A stretch of 64,000 nt of DNA from IMG/VR virus record IMGVR_UViG_3300026382_000009, positions 45,195-109,194 of that record; one strand, 5' to 3'. Both the position numbers and the translations under genes were made by a program. Shown one piece after another: positions 42,965-50,659 of this stretch (position 1 is the stretch's first letter; each line of letters starts with the position of its first letter). The notes under the pieces are model-generated. The model worked only from the letters and a program-made list of their open reading frames with translations, was not told the origin of the DNA and searched no databases. The stretch comes from a virus.

Positions 42965-43189
42965 TTACACCTCCTCTATTTCTTCTTCTAAATATTTCAA
43001 AATATCCTCTTTTGTTTTAAAAACAAATTCTTCTGAAAACCAATCTGTATTTTCTACATAATATTTTATTTCAGAAGTTTCTGGTATATCAATATTGACT
43101 TTTATACAACATACTTTACTTTTAACAATTTTATTTTTATGAACCACATAACAATCATCACCTATATTTAGTTTTGTTTTTATTATCAT
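42965..43189 (-). CDS. Small beta-rich early protein, unknown
   Basis: A 74-residue protein (MIIKTKLNIGDDCYVVHKNK...) with a barrel-like strand pattern and an acidic C-terminal helix (EDILKYLEEEIEEV). The pattern GDDCYVVHKNKIVKSKV is like short SH3-type or KOW-like modules, but weakly. It is adjacent to the 215-residue gene. Confidence 0.5.
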   Translation of the reverse strand: MIIKTKLNIGDDCYVVHKNKIVKSKVCCIKVNIDIPETSEIKYYVENTDWFSEEFVFKTKEDILKYLEEEIEEV

Positions 43190-43190
43190 T

Positions 43191-43817
43191 TCATTCTCCT
43201 TCTAAATCAAATCTACCTGAATTAAGAATGTCACAAATTTTCTGAGCATCTTCTCTTGTTCTAAAATATACTTTGTCGGGATTATAAAGCCATTGAAATT
43301 CTACCACACCCCATTTTTCCACTTCATCTTCTTTAAAAAGTGAAATACCATAAGATAATTTTCCTAATTCAAATTCATACCCTCTACTATTTGGACATTC
43401 TTGATCCCTAAGTGCCAAAAGTCTTGTAAATCTTTTAATAGTTTTAAGAGCTTTTTCAGCTGTTTTTCTATCATTTCTAGTAAATCCATTTTTAATCGCA
43501 AAATCATATCCACACAAATTTATTTTATCACTTAAACTAACAAGATTATTATAATCTATTGGATTTAATAAATAATTACATTCTTTAAGTTTAATTTTAG
43601 GTGATTTAGGGATTTCAAATTTAATTTCATCCCAGAATAATGTTTGGTTTAAATATTTATTTGTTTTACCATCAAAGTTGTATGCTTTGTGATAACCAAG
43701 TGAAGGAAAATACACTACTATAGGATATTCTTCTGTATTAATATATTTTACAATCCCCCATCCGTATCGAAAATCCCATACTCTATCTCCAATTTTAATT
43801 CCATCAAAATACCTCAT
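43191..43817 (-). CDS. Unknown early protein with SH3-like N-terminus
   Basis: ATG 43817 (MRYFDGIKIGDRVWDFRYGW) follows AAGGAA; the frame is open to 43838. 208 residues. The N-terminal ~50 residues (IGDRVWDFRYGWGIVKYI...YPIVVYFPSLG) look like a small beta barrel. The rest mentions aromatic-rich helices ending in YFRTREDAQKICDILNSGRF, a pattern frequent in phage early proteins. No named family. Confidence 0.5.
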   Translation of the reverse strand: MRYFDGIKIGDRVWDFRYGWGIVKYINTEEYPIVVYFPSLGYHKAYNFDGKTNKYLNQTLFWDEIKFEIPKSPKIKLKECNYLLNPIDYNNLVSLSDKINLCGYDFAIKNGFTRNDRKTAEKALKTIKRFTRLLALRDQECPNSRGYEFELGKLSYGISLFKEDEVEKWGVVEFQWLYNPDKVYFRTREDAQKICDILNSGRFDLEGE

Positions 43818-43992
43818 TTTTAATTCCTTATTTTTCAATTATTTTTTCTGAAATTTTAAAATTGTCCTCATTCCAGAACAACACACAACCGACATATCTT
43901 AATAACTACATATTACAATAAAACTATTAAAAGTATGTTTGTTTCTATTTATCTTCATGTTTGTTACTAAATCTGCAATTTTTTCTCATATA

Positions 43993-44020
43993 ATTATAAC
44001 ACATTTCCAAAAAACTTCAA
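43993..44020 (-). promoter_or_regulatory. Sigma70-like early promoter
   Basis: TTGAAG (44015-44020), 16-nt spacer, TATAAT (43993-43998) on the minus strand. It lies in the 238-nt gap 43818-44055, where only short broken frames (for example VGCVLFWNEDNFKISEKI) are seen. Confidence 0.5.
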
Positions 44021-44055
44021 AAGGTTTAAATAAAATTCAAAAACCAACTTTAAAT

Positions 44056-44250
44056 TTAATCATTTTTAACTTCTTCTAAAGTTTTATATAAGGCAATAGT
44101 AATATTTTTAGTTAAAACATCAAAAAACTTTTTGGTATCCTCTTTATTTTGTCGAGGAATATCTTTATGTTCAACAATAAATTTACCTAAATAATCCCCT
44201 GAATCAAAAAGTGGAAAAATTAAAAGATTTTCTTTTCTATTAACAATCAT
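44056..44250 (-). CDS. Small early protein, unknown
   Basis: A 64-residue protein (MIVNRKENLLIFPLFDSGDY...) with a strand pair and a helix ending KTLEEVKND. It is 1 nt from the preceding gene stop. No family recognised. Confidence 0.5.
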   Translation of the reverse strand: MIVNRKENLLIFPLFDSGDYLGKFIVEHKDIPRQNKEDTKKFFDVLTKNITIALYKTLEEVKND

Positions 44251-44251
44251 T

Positions 44252-44602
44252 TTAATTTTCCTTTAAATTTTTTAAATTATCTAAATCAAGTTCAACTGTA
44301 AAATTTTTATTGAAATTTTCTATAGCTTTTTTAACTTCTTCTATAAGTGTATTCAAAATATCAACAAAAATGTTGTATTCATAATCACGAAATGAATCTT
44401 CTATGATATCTTTATATACTGAATTATAATTTTTTAAAAAGATAGAAATATTATGACCTTTCTTTAAAAGTCTACTATTTTCAATCACAAATCCTTTTTC
44501 TTCTGCATATTTTTCAACTATTGATGAAAAATATTTTACTTCTTCATCATTAATAAAAACTTTATTGATTTTTCCTGAAATTACATTTACTTTAAGTTTC
44601 AT
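44252..44602 (-). CDS. Unknown early protein behind hairpin leader B
   Basis: A 116-residue protein: a short beta part (KLKVNVISGKINKVFINDEE) followed by helices with many charged residues. It is the first gene after the structured leader at 44618-44728, whose 3' arm ends right before its AAAGGAG site. No family recognised. Confidence 0.55.
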   Translation of the reverse strand: MKLKVNVISGKINKVFINDEEVKYFSSIVEKYAEEKGFVIENSRLLKKGHNISIFLKNYNSVYKDIIEDSFRDYEYNIFVDILNTLIEEVKKAIENFNKNFTVELDLDNLKNLKEN

Positions 44603-44617
44603 TCTTAACTCCTTTAA

Positions 44618-44728
44618 ATTTACTTATCAGAGCCTCTCTGGAGGTCCCTGGTTAATTTTCTAATTATTCTAATATATTTTTTATAATTAAAATTTGAATA
44701 TTTACCAGAGAGGCTCCAATAAACAAAT
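44618..44728 (-). repeat. Conserved long-hairpin element, copy B (5' leader)
   Basis: Arms of ~28 positions pair almost fully, with G-U wobbles where the arms differ, closing on GAGCCTCTCTGG / CCAGAGAGGCTC. Inside, ACCAGGGA can pair with TCTCTGGT of the 5' arm, and CCTCCAGAGAGG can fold locally, so a second fold is possible. The transcript from the promoter at 44741 would begin ~6 nt before the first arm; the element ends next to the binding site of the 116-residue gene. Confidence 0.88.
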
Positions 44729-44740
44729 ACTAACAATAAA

Positions 44741-44769
44741 ATTATAACATGTTTTTTTCAAAATGTAAA
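44741..44769 (-). promoter_or_regulatory. Consensus early promoter joined to hairpin leader B
   Basis: TTTACA (44764-44769), 17-nt spacer, TATAAT (44741-44746) on the minus strand. The region from TATAAT to the hairpin (TTTTATTGTTAGTATTTGT-like) is nearly the same as at the 60.3-kb copy, so promoter and leader form one unit. Confidence 0.65.
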
Positions 44770-44775
44770 TTAAAA

Positions 44776-45138
44776 TCAAATTCCCATTTCTAATTTTTGC
44801 CATTCTATAAATAATTTGATATCCCATCTAAAACTTTCAATATTTTTTAAATGTTTTTCTAAATATTCAATGTCATTTTCAAGTTCTTTTAATTTATATT
44901 TTAACTCAATATATTCTTTATCTCTTTCAATAAAATCTTTTATTTCATTTTGTTTCAAAGAAATAGGAAAATCATTTTTATAGTAAAGATATCTTTCCAA
45001 CCATAAAGAATCAAGCTCTTTTGAAACTTTTATTAATTCATAACGCTTTTGTTTAATTTCTTTTAAAACTTTTTCATATTCACCAGCAATCTCTCTAAGT
45101 TTTTCTTTTATATTTGTATTATCAAATGTAAAATCCAT
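44776..45138 (-). CDS. Coiled-coil early protein, unknown
   Basis: A 120-residue helical protein (REIAGEYEKVLKEIKQKRYE; LKYKLKELENDIEYLEKHLK) immediately downstream of the UvsW C-part gene. Two long heptad regions indicate a dimer or oligomer. No family recognised. Confidence 0.55.
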   Translation of the reverse strand: MDFTFDNTNIKEKLREIAGEYEKVLKEIKQKRYELIKVSKELDSLWLERYLYYKNDFPISLKQNEIKDFIERDKEYIELKYKLKELENDIEYLEKHLKNIESFRWDIKLFIEWQKLEMGI

Positions 45139-45139
45139 T

Positions 45140-46732
45140 TTAATCTCCTATTTGAATTTCTTTTTCTATAATAGGATAAGAATTTTGTAAATACAAATTA
45201 ATTCTTTCATCTGCATGTTTTAGTATATAATTTTTCTTTTTTCTACAACTTGTAAAATCATCTACATAATCAAAAATTTTAACTTTTTCTTTTGACTCAT
45301 GTTGACGCATTCCTCTTCCAATACTTTGATTAAGAATTATAAAAGATTTAATACTAGAAACCAAATGTATATTATGAATTTTCTTTATATTAACTCCCGT
45401 TGATAATGTTCCAAATGTTGCAATTAATATACCACCATCTTTTAATTCAAACATTTTTCTTATTTCTTCTCTTTTTTCTCCTTTTACATCACCTCTAATA
45501 AAGAAAATGTTCAAATCATCTAAAACAATAATTTTATCATGTTTTACATCATTTTTTATAAGATTTCTTGATTGAATAATATAATATTTTGAATTGTCTT
45601 TTATAGATTTGATTTCTTTTTTATAAATTAAATCTTCATTAGGAACATCTAAATTTAATTTTAATTTAATAATTTCTTTTAACAAAGTTTCACCATGAGT
45701 AATTTTATTATAAAGAATTAAATTATTTTCTTTTTTGTTTAAAGAAAGTTTATTTACTATTTTAGCTATAAAAATGTTTCTTACATTCAAATCTTCTATA
45801 AATTTAACTTCTTGTTGATACGTTTTACATTTTTGCCAAAATTCTTTACAAATCTCCTTATTGTAATTTAAAAAGAACATGACAACTTCAACAGGTGTAG
45901 CATATCCTTGATTAATAAGTTCTTGAGGAGTAATAATTGTGATAGGTTTACCCAATGTTGAAAGAAGTGTAAATTTATCTACACTGTTCTGAGGGAGTGT
46001 TCCTGTTAAACCTATTTTATATTCAGCATTTACAGAAGCTTTAAGTATTTTATTAAGAGAATCAGATTTTGCAACATGAGATTCATCAATTATGACAAAA
46101 TTAGCTTTAGGTAATAAATGCATAGCATTTTTCAAACTTTGCCAAGTTGATATAACAACATCCTTTTTAAACTCTTTTTCTTTTCCTGAATAAATTTTAT
46201 GAATGTATTTATCTAAATCTTTCCAACCATATTCTTTAAAATCACTATACATTTGTTCTACAAGATTTATTGTTGGAACAACTAAAACACCTTTTAATCC
46301 TTTGGATAAAAGATATCTAATAATTACATACAAAACAAAACTTTTACCTGAATTATGATGAACTATGTTATTTTGAACATAACACTCTTCTTCAAAATCA
46401 ATATTGAAATCAATCCATTCTTGCTTTTTTAAATCTTCAATTGAAACAATTTTTTTTGTGTCAAACAAATTACCTTTTAGTATTTCATCTCCTATTTTTA
46501 AATTTGAAGAAGACTCCCAAATTGGTTTATTTTTATCTTTTTTTAATAAAAAATGTGTAATAGAACATTTTATTGATGAACCATCATCAAATGTAATTTT
46601 TTTACCATCTAAATCTTTTTTAATAAAATAATCATTTATTTTTTTAAATCCAAATGGTGTTTCAATTTTTACATTTTTTCCTTGTTTTATTAATTCAACA
46701 ATTTCACCAAAAGTTCTTTCTTCTATTTTCAT
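45140..46732 (-). CDS. UvsW-type helicase, C-terminal part, with C-intein at its N-terminus
   Basis: A 530-residue precursor. Residues 1-127 are a C-intein (ends NNIVHHN); residue 128 is Ser+1 of the C-extein. The extein starts SGKSFVLYVIIRYLL, the second half of Walker A, then has VVISTWQSL, VIIDESH (DExH), IGLTGTLPQ and SIGRGMRQHE (motif VI). Joined with the gene at 46756-47244, the spliced protein has 551 residues, close to T4 UvsW (587). Its own TAGGAG start site lies in the 23-nt gap. UvsW unwinds branched DNA and R-loops. Confidence 0.9.
   Translation of the reverse strand: MKIEERTFGEIVELIKQGKNVKIETPFGFKKINDYFIKKDLDGKKITFDDGSSIKCSITHFLLKKDKNKPIWESSSNLKIGDEILKGNLFDTKKIVSIEDLKKQEWIDFNIDFEEECYVQNNIVHHNSGKSFVLYVIIRYLLSKGLKGVLVVPTINLVEQMYSDFKEYGWKDLDKYIHKIYSGKEKEFKKDVVISTWQSLKNAMHLLPKANFVIIDESHVAKSDSLNKILKASVNAEYKIGLTGTLPQNSVDKFTLLSTLGKPITIITPQELINQGYATPVEVVMFFLNYNKEICKEFWQKCKTYQQEVKFIEDLNVRNIFIAKIVNKLSLNKKENNLILYNKITHGETLLKEIIKLKLNLDVPNEDLIYKKEIKSIKDNSKYYIIQSRNLIKNDVKHDKIIVLDDLNIFFIRGDVKGEKREEIRKMFELKDGGILIATFGTLSTGVNIKKIHNIHLVSSIKSFIILNQSIGRGMRQHESKEKVKIFDYVDDFTSCRKKKNYILKHADERINLYLQNSYPIIEKEIQIGD
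46352..46732 (-). mobile_element. C-half of an atypically split intein
   Basis: 127 residues, from MKIEERTFGEIVEL to NNIVHHN. It holds the block-B-like region GSSIKCSITHFLL (Thr, His), block F (EWIDFNIDFEEECYVQ) and the final His-Asn. There is no endonuclease domain. The break point falls after the first ~14 residues of the intein, so nearly all of the intein fold is here. Confidence 0.88.
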
Positions 46733-46755
46733 ATTAACTCCTATAAATTTTTATG

Positions 46756-47244
46756 TTAATCTTCAATTATAACTCTTATTTTTTCATTTTTATCTAGACA
46801 ACCTGTTGCAGAAATAAGAATACAATTTTTATTATTTATAGCTTCAACAATAGCTTTTATTTGATAATCTCTTGGTTTAAATGGTGGATTTAATGAGTTA
46901 ATGAATTCTTTAATTTCTTCTTCAGTTACTTTTTCATTATTTGAATCTATATTTTCGTATTCAAATTCTGGAAATTTATTTAAAATTAATTTTACTAATC
47001 CTCTTGGTATTATCATTCCAGATGGTGTTAAAGAATAAAATTTCTTCTTTCCATCCCATAAACCTGCTCTAAAAGCAGGTGTAAATCTATATCCATCAAC
47101 ATAAATTGAAAGCATATTCATGAGTTTTAACCGTAATTCCATTCCTTCTTCAGTATTAGGAATTTCTATTAAAGAATATGAATAATTTATATCTTTTATT
47201 TTCACATTAATCCTTTGATTTAGAATTTTAACCTTTATATCCAA
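46756..47244 (-). CDS. UvsW-type helicase, N-terminal part, with N-intein at its C-terminus
   Basis: A 162-residue precursor. The extein (residues 1-148) matches the UvsW N-domain (YRFTPAFRAGLWDGKKKFYS, then FKPRDYQIKAIVEAINNKN) and ends ILISATG, the first half of the Walker A motif. Residues 149-162 (CLDKNEKIRVIIED) are the N-intein. The partner is the next gene downstream, 23 nt away. Without trans-splicing, the ATP-binding loop would be cut in two. Confidence 0.9.
   Translation of the reverse strand: MDIKVKILNQRINVKIKDINYSYSLIEIPNTEEGMELRLKLMNMLSIYVDGYRFTPAFRAGLWDGKKKFYSLTPSGMIIPRGLVKLILNKFPEFEYENIDSNNEKVTEEEIKEFINSLNPPFKPRDYQIKAIVEAINNKNCILISATGCLDKNEKIRVIIED
46759..46800 (-). mobile_element. 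N-half (14 residues) of an atypically split intein
   Basis: CLDKNEKIRVIIED, starting with the nucleophile Cys1 directly after ISATG. This is one of the shortest natural N-inteins one could expect; known atypical ones (AceL-TerL, VidaL) have about 25 and 16 residues. The stop codon follows at 46756. Confidence 0.85.
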
Positions 47245-47449
47245 TTCTTTCTATTTCTTTTTCTATTTCTTCTAATAATTCATCATGATTTAATAAAAAT
47301 TCAATTGTATTTGAAAACATGTTATCAAATTTATCTAAAAGATAATCATCATCTTCTTCATAAGAATAAGCTTTTTTCCATAATTCTTTGAATGTATAAA
47401 AATCAATTCTATTGTAAATATAAAGTAAAATTTTTCTTGTTTTGCTCAT
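47228..47449 (-). CDS. Small protein overlapping the UvsW start, unknown
   Basis: A 73-residue helical acidic protein (MSKTRKILLYIYNRIDFYTF, then a DDDY segment). Its end overlaps the start of the UvsW N-part by 17 nt. It is the first gene after the promoter at 47479. No family recognised. Confidence 0.55.
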   Translation of the reverse strand: MSKTRKILLYIYNRIDFYTFKELWKKAYSYEEDDDYLLDKFDNMFSNTIEFLLNHDELLEEIEKEIERIGYKG

Positions 47450-47478
47450 TTTAACTCCTTTTCATTTTATTTTTTATA

Positions 47479-47507
47479 ATTATAACATATTTTTTCATAT
47501 TTTTGAA
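47479..47507 (-). promoter_or_regulatory. Sigma70-like promoter of the uvsW operon
   Basis: TTCAAA (47502-47507), 17-nt spacer, TATAAT (47479-47484) on the minus strand, ~30 nt before the 73-residue gene. The -35 box is weaker than in other copies. Confidence 0.5.
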
Positions 47508-47533
47508 TAGTAAATACAAGTTTTTAAAAAAAA

Positions 47534-48931
47534 TTATTTTATTCCTAAAATTGATTTCTCAATTTCAATACATTTTTCATACGAATCGGCTTCATCTTTA
47601 TCTTCTCTAATACATACAAAACTTGGATGTAAAAGAGCTTCTACTTTTCCATCTTTCCAAGATAATCCTCTACAATTAATTGTTGCAATTTTACCAATTA
47701 ACTTGTCTTTATGTTTAGTAATATAATTCATGTCTTCTTCTGTTAAACCTCCAGCTTTAACTTTTATTTTACCATCAGAACTTTCAGCTATAACTCTGTT
47801 AATAAAATTTTCATATTTTGTTCCTGGTGTGCCATATTCAAAACCAATAATTTTAAAATCAACATCAAAATTTATTTTAATTTTTATTTGATAATCAGGT
47901 TTTTTATTTATAAATTTCCCATATTTACTTTTAACAACAGTTCCTTCTCCACCTCTTTGAAAAATTTCTTTAAAATGTTCTATAACTTCTTCTTTTATTT
48001 TTACAGGTCTAGTAGAAATTTCTAAAATATTATCTGTTTGCCACAAACATTCTTTTAAATTTGAATATCTTTTGTAATAAGGAATTTCACAATATCCTTT
48101 GCTCCAATCTTTGAAAGGAATTATATCCCAAGCAACAATATAAATATCTTTTAAAAATTCAGATGGTTTTTTTCCATATTTTTCAATAAATGCTTTAATA
48201 TCTTTTTCTTTTAATTTTCCTTCTTTCTTTTTAGACAAAAGTGTTTTTATTGAATTAATTAATCCATTAGCTTTATATCTATCAAAATTTTTAACAAGAA
48301 TCTCACCAGTAATAACAAATTCATCATAAACAGGTGAAAAATAATTGTGTTTAAAAGCCCTTTCTAAATGTAAATCTTTTCCATTTCTCGCAAATGTTCT
48401 TAATTCTCCTGTTTCACAATTATAATAGAGGTTACAAAACATTCCATCAAGCTTTTCTTGTGACCAAACTTCACCTTCTTCAAGAAGTTTTTCAAGTTTT
48501 TTCATATTAAAAGGAATTGCTCCCATATATGAAGTAATTGGTATAAAATTTTCAAATACTTTGTTTATTAATTTAGCATTAATACCTATTTTAAAATCTT
48601 TTTGAAGAATTCCATCAAATACCCAAGCATCGTGTTCATCAAGCTTTTGATATAAATATTCAACTTCATTTCTTGCAGCATTTCCTGTAATTTTTCTTAA
48701 TCTTAAATTATCTAAAGTATCAAATATAATATGACTTGAATGCTCTAAAGTAATTTCACCTTTATTTGGAAGTTTATCATATTTTTTAACATAGTATTGA
48801 TAAAATGGATTATAAGCGTAAAATAAAACTTTTTTAAGAAGATCATTATCTTTATGTTGTTTAAGTATCTCTTGTTTTTTGTTAGTAGAAGAAGTTTCTT
48901 TTATTTGTTGTAGAATTTCATAAACTTTCAT
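47534..48931 (-). CDS. ATP-dependent DNA ligase, T4 gp30-like
   Basis: A 465-residue ligase. Motif I is EVWSQEKLDGMFCNLYYN (adenylated Lys near residue 158). Motif III region DEFVITGEILVKNFDR, motif IV GGEGTVVKSKYGKF and motif V DYQIKIKINFDVDF follow. An N-terminal helical domain is present as in gp30 (487 residues). It seals nicks in replication. The gene is preceded by a structured leader that is a divergent member of the hairpin family. Confidence 0.93.
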   Translation of the reverse strand: MKVYEILQQIKETSSTNKKQEILKQHKDNDLLKKVLFYAYNPFYQYYVKKYDKLPNKGEITLEHSSHIIFDTLDNLRLRKITGNAARNEVEYLYQKLDEHDAWVFDGILQKDFKIGINAKLINKVFENFIPITSYMGAIPFNMKKLEKLLEEGEVWSQEKLDGMFCNLYYNCETGELRTFARNGKDLHLERAFKHNYFSPVYDEFVITGEILVKNFDRYKANGLINSIKTLLSKKKEGKLKEKDIKAFIEKYGKKPSEFLKDIYIVAWDIIPFKDWSKGYCEIPYYKRYSNLKECLWQTDNILEISTRPVKIKEEVIEHFKEIFQRGGEGTVVKSKYGKFINKKPDYQIKIKINFDVDFKIIGFEYGTPGTKYENFINRVIAESSDGKIKVKAGGLTEEDMNYITKHKDKLIGKIATINCRGLSWKDGKVEALLHPSFVCIREDKDEADSYEKCIEIEKSILGIK

Positions 48932-48949
48932 TTTAACTCCTTTTATTAA

Positions 48950-49037
48950 TTTACTTCTCAGAGTGCTTCTGAAAGGTAAATAGAGGTGAAAGCTAAAATT
49001 TTTCTTATCAAATAAATAAGGAAGCCTTTTTACCTTT
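48950..49037 (-). promoter_or_regulatory. Divergent structured leader of the ligase gene
   Basis: AAAGGTAAA near 49028-49036 and TTTACCTTT near 48970-48978 (minus strand) form the stem; GCTTC/GAAGC offers another pairing, and CAGA-AGCAC-TCTG a small hairpin. The 3' end CTCTGAGAAGTAAATT closely resembles that of copies A-D (CTCTGATAAGTAAATTT) and again runs into AAAGGAG. The promoter-leader-gene arrangement is the same, so it seems a distant family member. Confidence 0.55.
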
Positions 49038-49042
49038 ATAAA

Positions 49043-49069
49043 ATTATGGTGTGTTTTTGAAAAAGTAAA
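49043..49069 (-). promoter_or_regulatory. Probable promoter of the ligase leader
   Basis: TTTACT (49064-49069) and CATAAT (49043-49048) on the minus strand, 15-nt spacer, slightly short. The predicted transcript starts at the base of the structured leader. Confidence 0.4.
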
Positions 49070-49654
49070 CTATTTTAAAAAATTTTTATAAATTTCTTCT
49101 AATGAAATAGGTGTAAAATTTATATTTTCAACTGAAACATTAAAATGAGGTATTTCACATTCTTGACAAGGATTTGCACTATGTGTATGACCATGAATTA
49201 ATAAATCAATATTACCAAGCTTTTTCTTAAATTCTCTAAGAGAAGTGTTTGTATCCAAATATTTTTCACACAATGGATAATGACAAATACCGATCTTCTT
49301 TTTATTAACATTCAAAATAAAATATGCGTTAGTGCTTTGAAACCCCACATCTTTGTACCATCCATTAGATTTATGGTCATGGTTTCCATAAATTAAAATC
49401 TTATTTCCATTCATATTATCTAAAATTCTTTTGGCTAAAAATTTTTCTGAAAGCACAAATTCATATTTTCTTTTATATTGACCAAATCCTACAAAAATAT
49501 CTCCAACAAAAAACACAGTGTCTTCTGGTTTAACAACACTATTATATCTTTTTATCATTTCTTCTATGTATGAATCTTGAAATTGCTTTCTTTTAGGTTC
49601 ATATTCAAATATGTTTTGATGAAAGAAATGATAATCACTTACAAACCAAATCAT
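49070..49654 (-). CDS. Calcineurin-like metallophosphoesterase
   Basis: A 194-residue protein with the full metal-binding set: FVSDYHFFHQN (D-x-H), VFFVGDIFVG (GD), ILIYGNHDHKS (GNHD), GICHYPL and LLIHGHTHSANP (GHxH). Such enzymes hydrolyse phosphodiesters or nucleotides; the substrate is not evident. Its end is joined to the membrane-protein gene by a 4-nt overlap with that gene upstream. Confidence 0.85.
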   Translation of the reverse strand: MIWFVSDYHFFHQNIFEYEPKRKQFQDSYIEEMIKRYNSVVKPEDTVFFVGDIFVGFGQYKRKYEFVLSEKFLAKRILDNMNGNKILIYGNHDHKSNGWYKDVGFQSTNAYFILNVNKKKIGICHYPLCEKYLDTNTSLREFKKKLGNIDLLIHGHTHSANPCQECEIPHFNVSVENINFTPISLEEIYKNFLK

Positions 49655-49914
49655 CTTTCTTCCATTGGTGTAATAAATAATCCCGTTAAAATATAGTTTA
49701 CAACGGCACCTATTATTTCACCAATTATCATATAAATAGGTGTCATAATTACACTGAAATGTGTAAAGCTAAACCATTCAATTCCTTGAACATCAAAAAT
49801 TTTAGCACATAACAAAATTAAAAAGACAGGCCCTGATAAATACACAATAAAAGATGATACAATTGCTAAAAGAAATGTATTTGCACTTAAAGTTCCTAGA
49901 ATATATTTTTTCAT
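49651..49914 (-). CDS. Small membrane protein, unknown
   Basis: An 87-residue protein with two to three hydrophobic segments: residues ~10-37 (TFLLAIVSSFIVYLSGPVFL) and ~53-82 (HFSVIMTPIYMIIGEIIGAV). No signal-cleavage site is evident. It may alter the host membrane, for example in exclusion or lysis control, but nothing specific is seen. Confidence 0.6.
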   Translation of the reverse strand: MKKYILGTLSANTFLLAIVSSFIVYLSGPVFLILLCAKIFDVQGIEWFSFTHFSVIMTPIYMIIGEIIGAVVNYILTGLFITPMEER

Positions 49915-49922
49915 ATTTTCTC

Positions 49923-50153
49923 CTATAAATAATTTATATAAATATTTGGAATACTATCAAGTCTTTCAACTAATTTTACTGGAATATTATTTATTTTAGC
50001 TACTTTTTCACATGTGTTAAATTTTAATTCTGATTTCATCTTTTTAATCCAATTAATCACACTTAACGAGTAATCTCCATCTTTATTTTTAATTTTAACT
50101 AATTCACAATAAATCCCTTGTATTTCTTTAATCATTTCTGGATTTATTTTCAT
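49923..50153 (-). CDS. Small protein after dCMP deaminase, unknown
   Basis: ATG 50153 (MKINPEMIKEIQGIYCELVK) overlaps the TGA of the deaminase gene, which decides the start. 76 residues, helical with a short basic part. No family recognised. Confidence 0.55.
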   Translation of the reverse strand: MKINPEMIKEIQGIYCELVKIKNKDGDYSLSVINWIKKMKSELKFNTCEKVAKINNIPVKLVERLDSIPNIYINYL

Positions 50154-50659
50154 TTTACGTCTTTTATTTGTTCTACAGTAATTCCACATTTTTTTAAAAA
50201 CTCAATTCCATCAGTGTTTCTATATTCTTCATAATAAAAAACTCTTTTTATTCCTGACTGAACAATTAATTTAGCACATTCAGGACAAGGACTCAAAGTA
50301 ACATACATATCACATTCATTAGTCGATATTCCAGCTTTTGCTGCAAAAGCAATAGCATTCATTTCAGCGTGAACTGTGAAAGGTGATGTTTTTAAAATTT
50401 CTTTTGGATCATCAAATTGTTTTTTACATTTACGACAAAAATATAAAAAATCATCAAATTTTCCAATTTCTTTAGAACCACAAAAAGGACATAATTTTTC
50501 TATTTCTTCACATACATTTTCATATCCTGATACTGTTCCATTATAACCACAAGAAATAATCCTATTATCTCTAGTAAGAACTGCACCAACTTTATTTCTT
50601 TTACAATAAGATAACTTAGCAGTTTCCAAAGCAACTCTCATAAAATATTTTTCTTTCAT
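50150..50659 (-). CDS. dCMP deaminase
   Basis: A 169-residue deaminase: VHAEMNAIAFAAKAG (zinc His and catalytic Glu) and TLSPCPECAKLIVQSG (zinc Cys pair). An inserted zinc ribbon (CPFCGSKEIGKFDDF...CRKC) lies before HAE, as in many phage dCMP deaminases. It converts dCMP to dUMP for ThyX. Its start overlaps the sigma4-like gene stop by 4 nt. Confidence 0.92.
   Translation of the reverse strand: MKEKYFMRVALETAKLSYCKRNKVGAVLTRDNRIISCGYNGTVSGYENVCEEIEKLCPFCGSKEIGKFDDFLYFCRKCKKQFDDPKEILKTSPFTVHAEMNAIAFAAKAGISTNECDMYVTLSPCPECAKLIVQSGIKRVFYYEEYRNTDGIEFLKKCGITVEQIKDVK

Noticed and set aside
22671-43000. Alternative genetic code with TAA read as an amino acid, suggested by in-frame continuations after TAA
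   Set aside because: Many clearly complete proteins (clamp, tail and RNR region genes) end at TAA at their expected lengths, and the continuations are local. Readthrough or decay explains them better.
43839-43980. Fragments such as VGCVLFWNEDNFKISEKIIEK
   Set aside because: Protein-like but without a start or a continuous frame; at best a remnant, too short to call.
44618-44728. Hammerhead ribozyme in the conserved hairpin (CTGATAAG)
   Set aside because: The hammerhead core needs CUGANGA with GAAA and a cleavage triplet in set places; copies read CTGATAA or CAGATAA and lack the GAAA partner.
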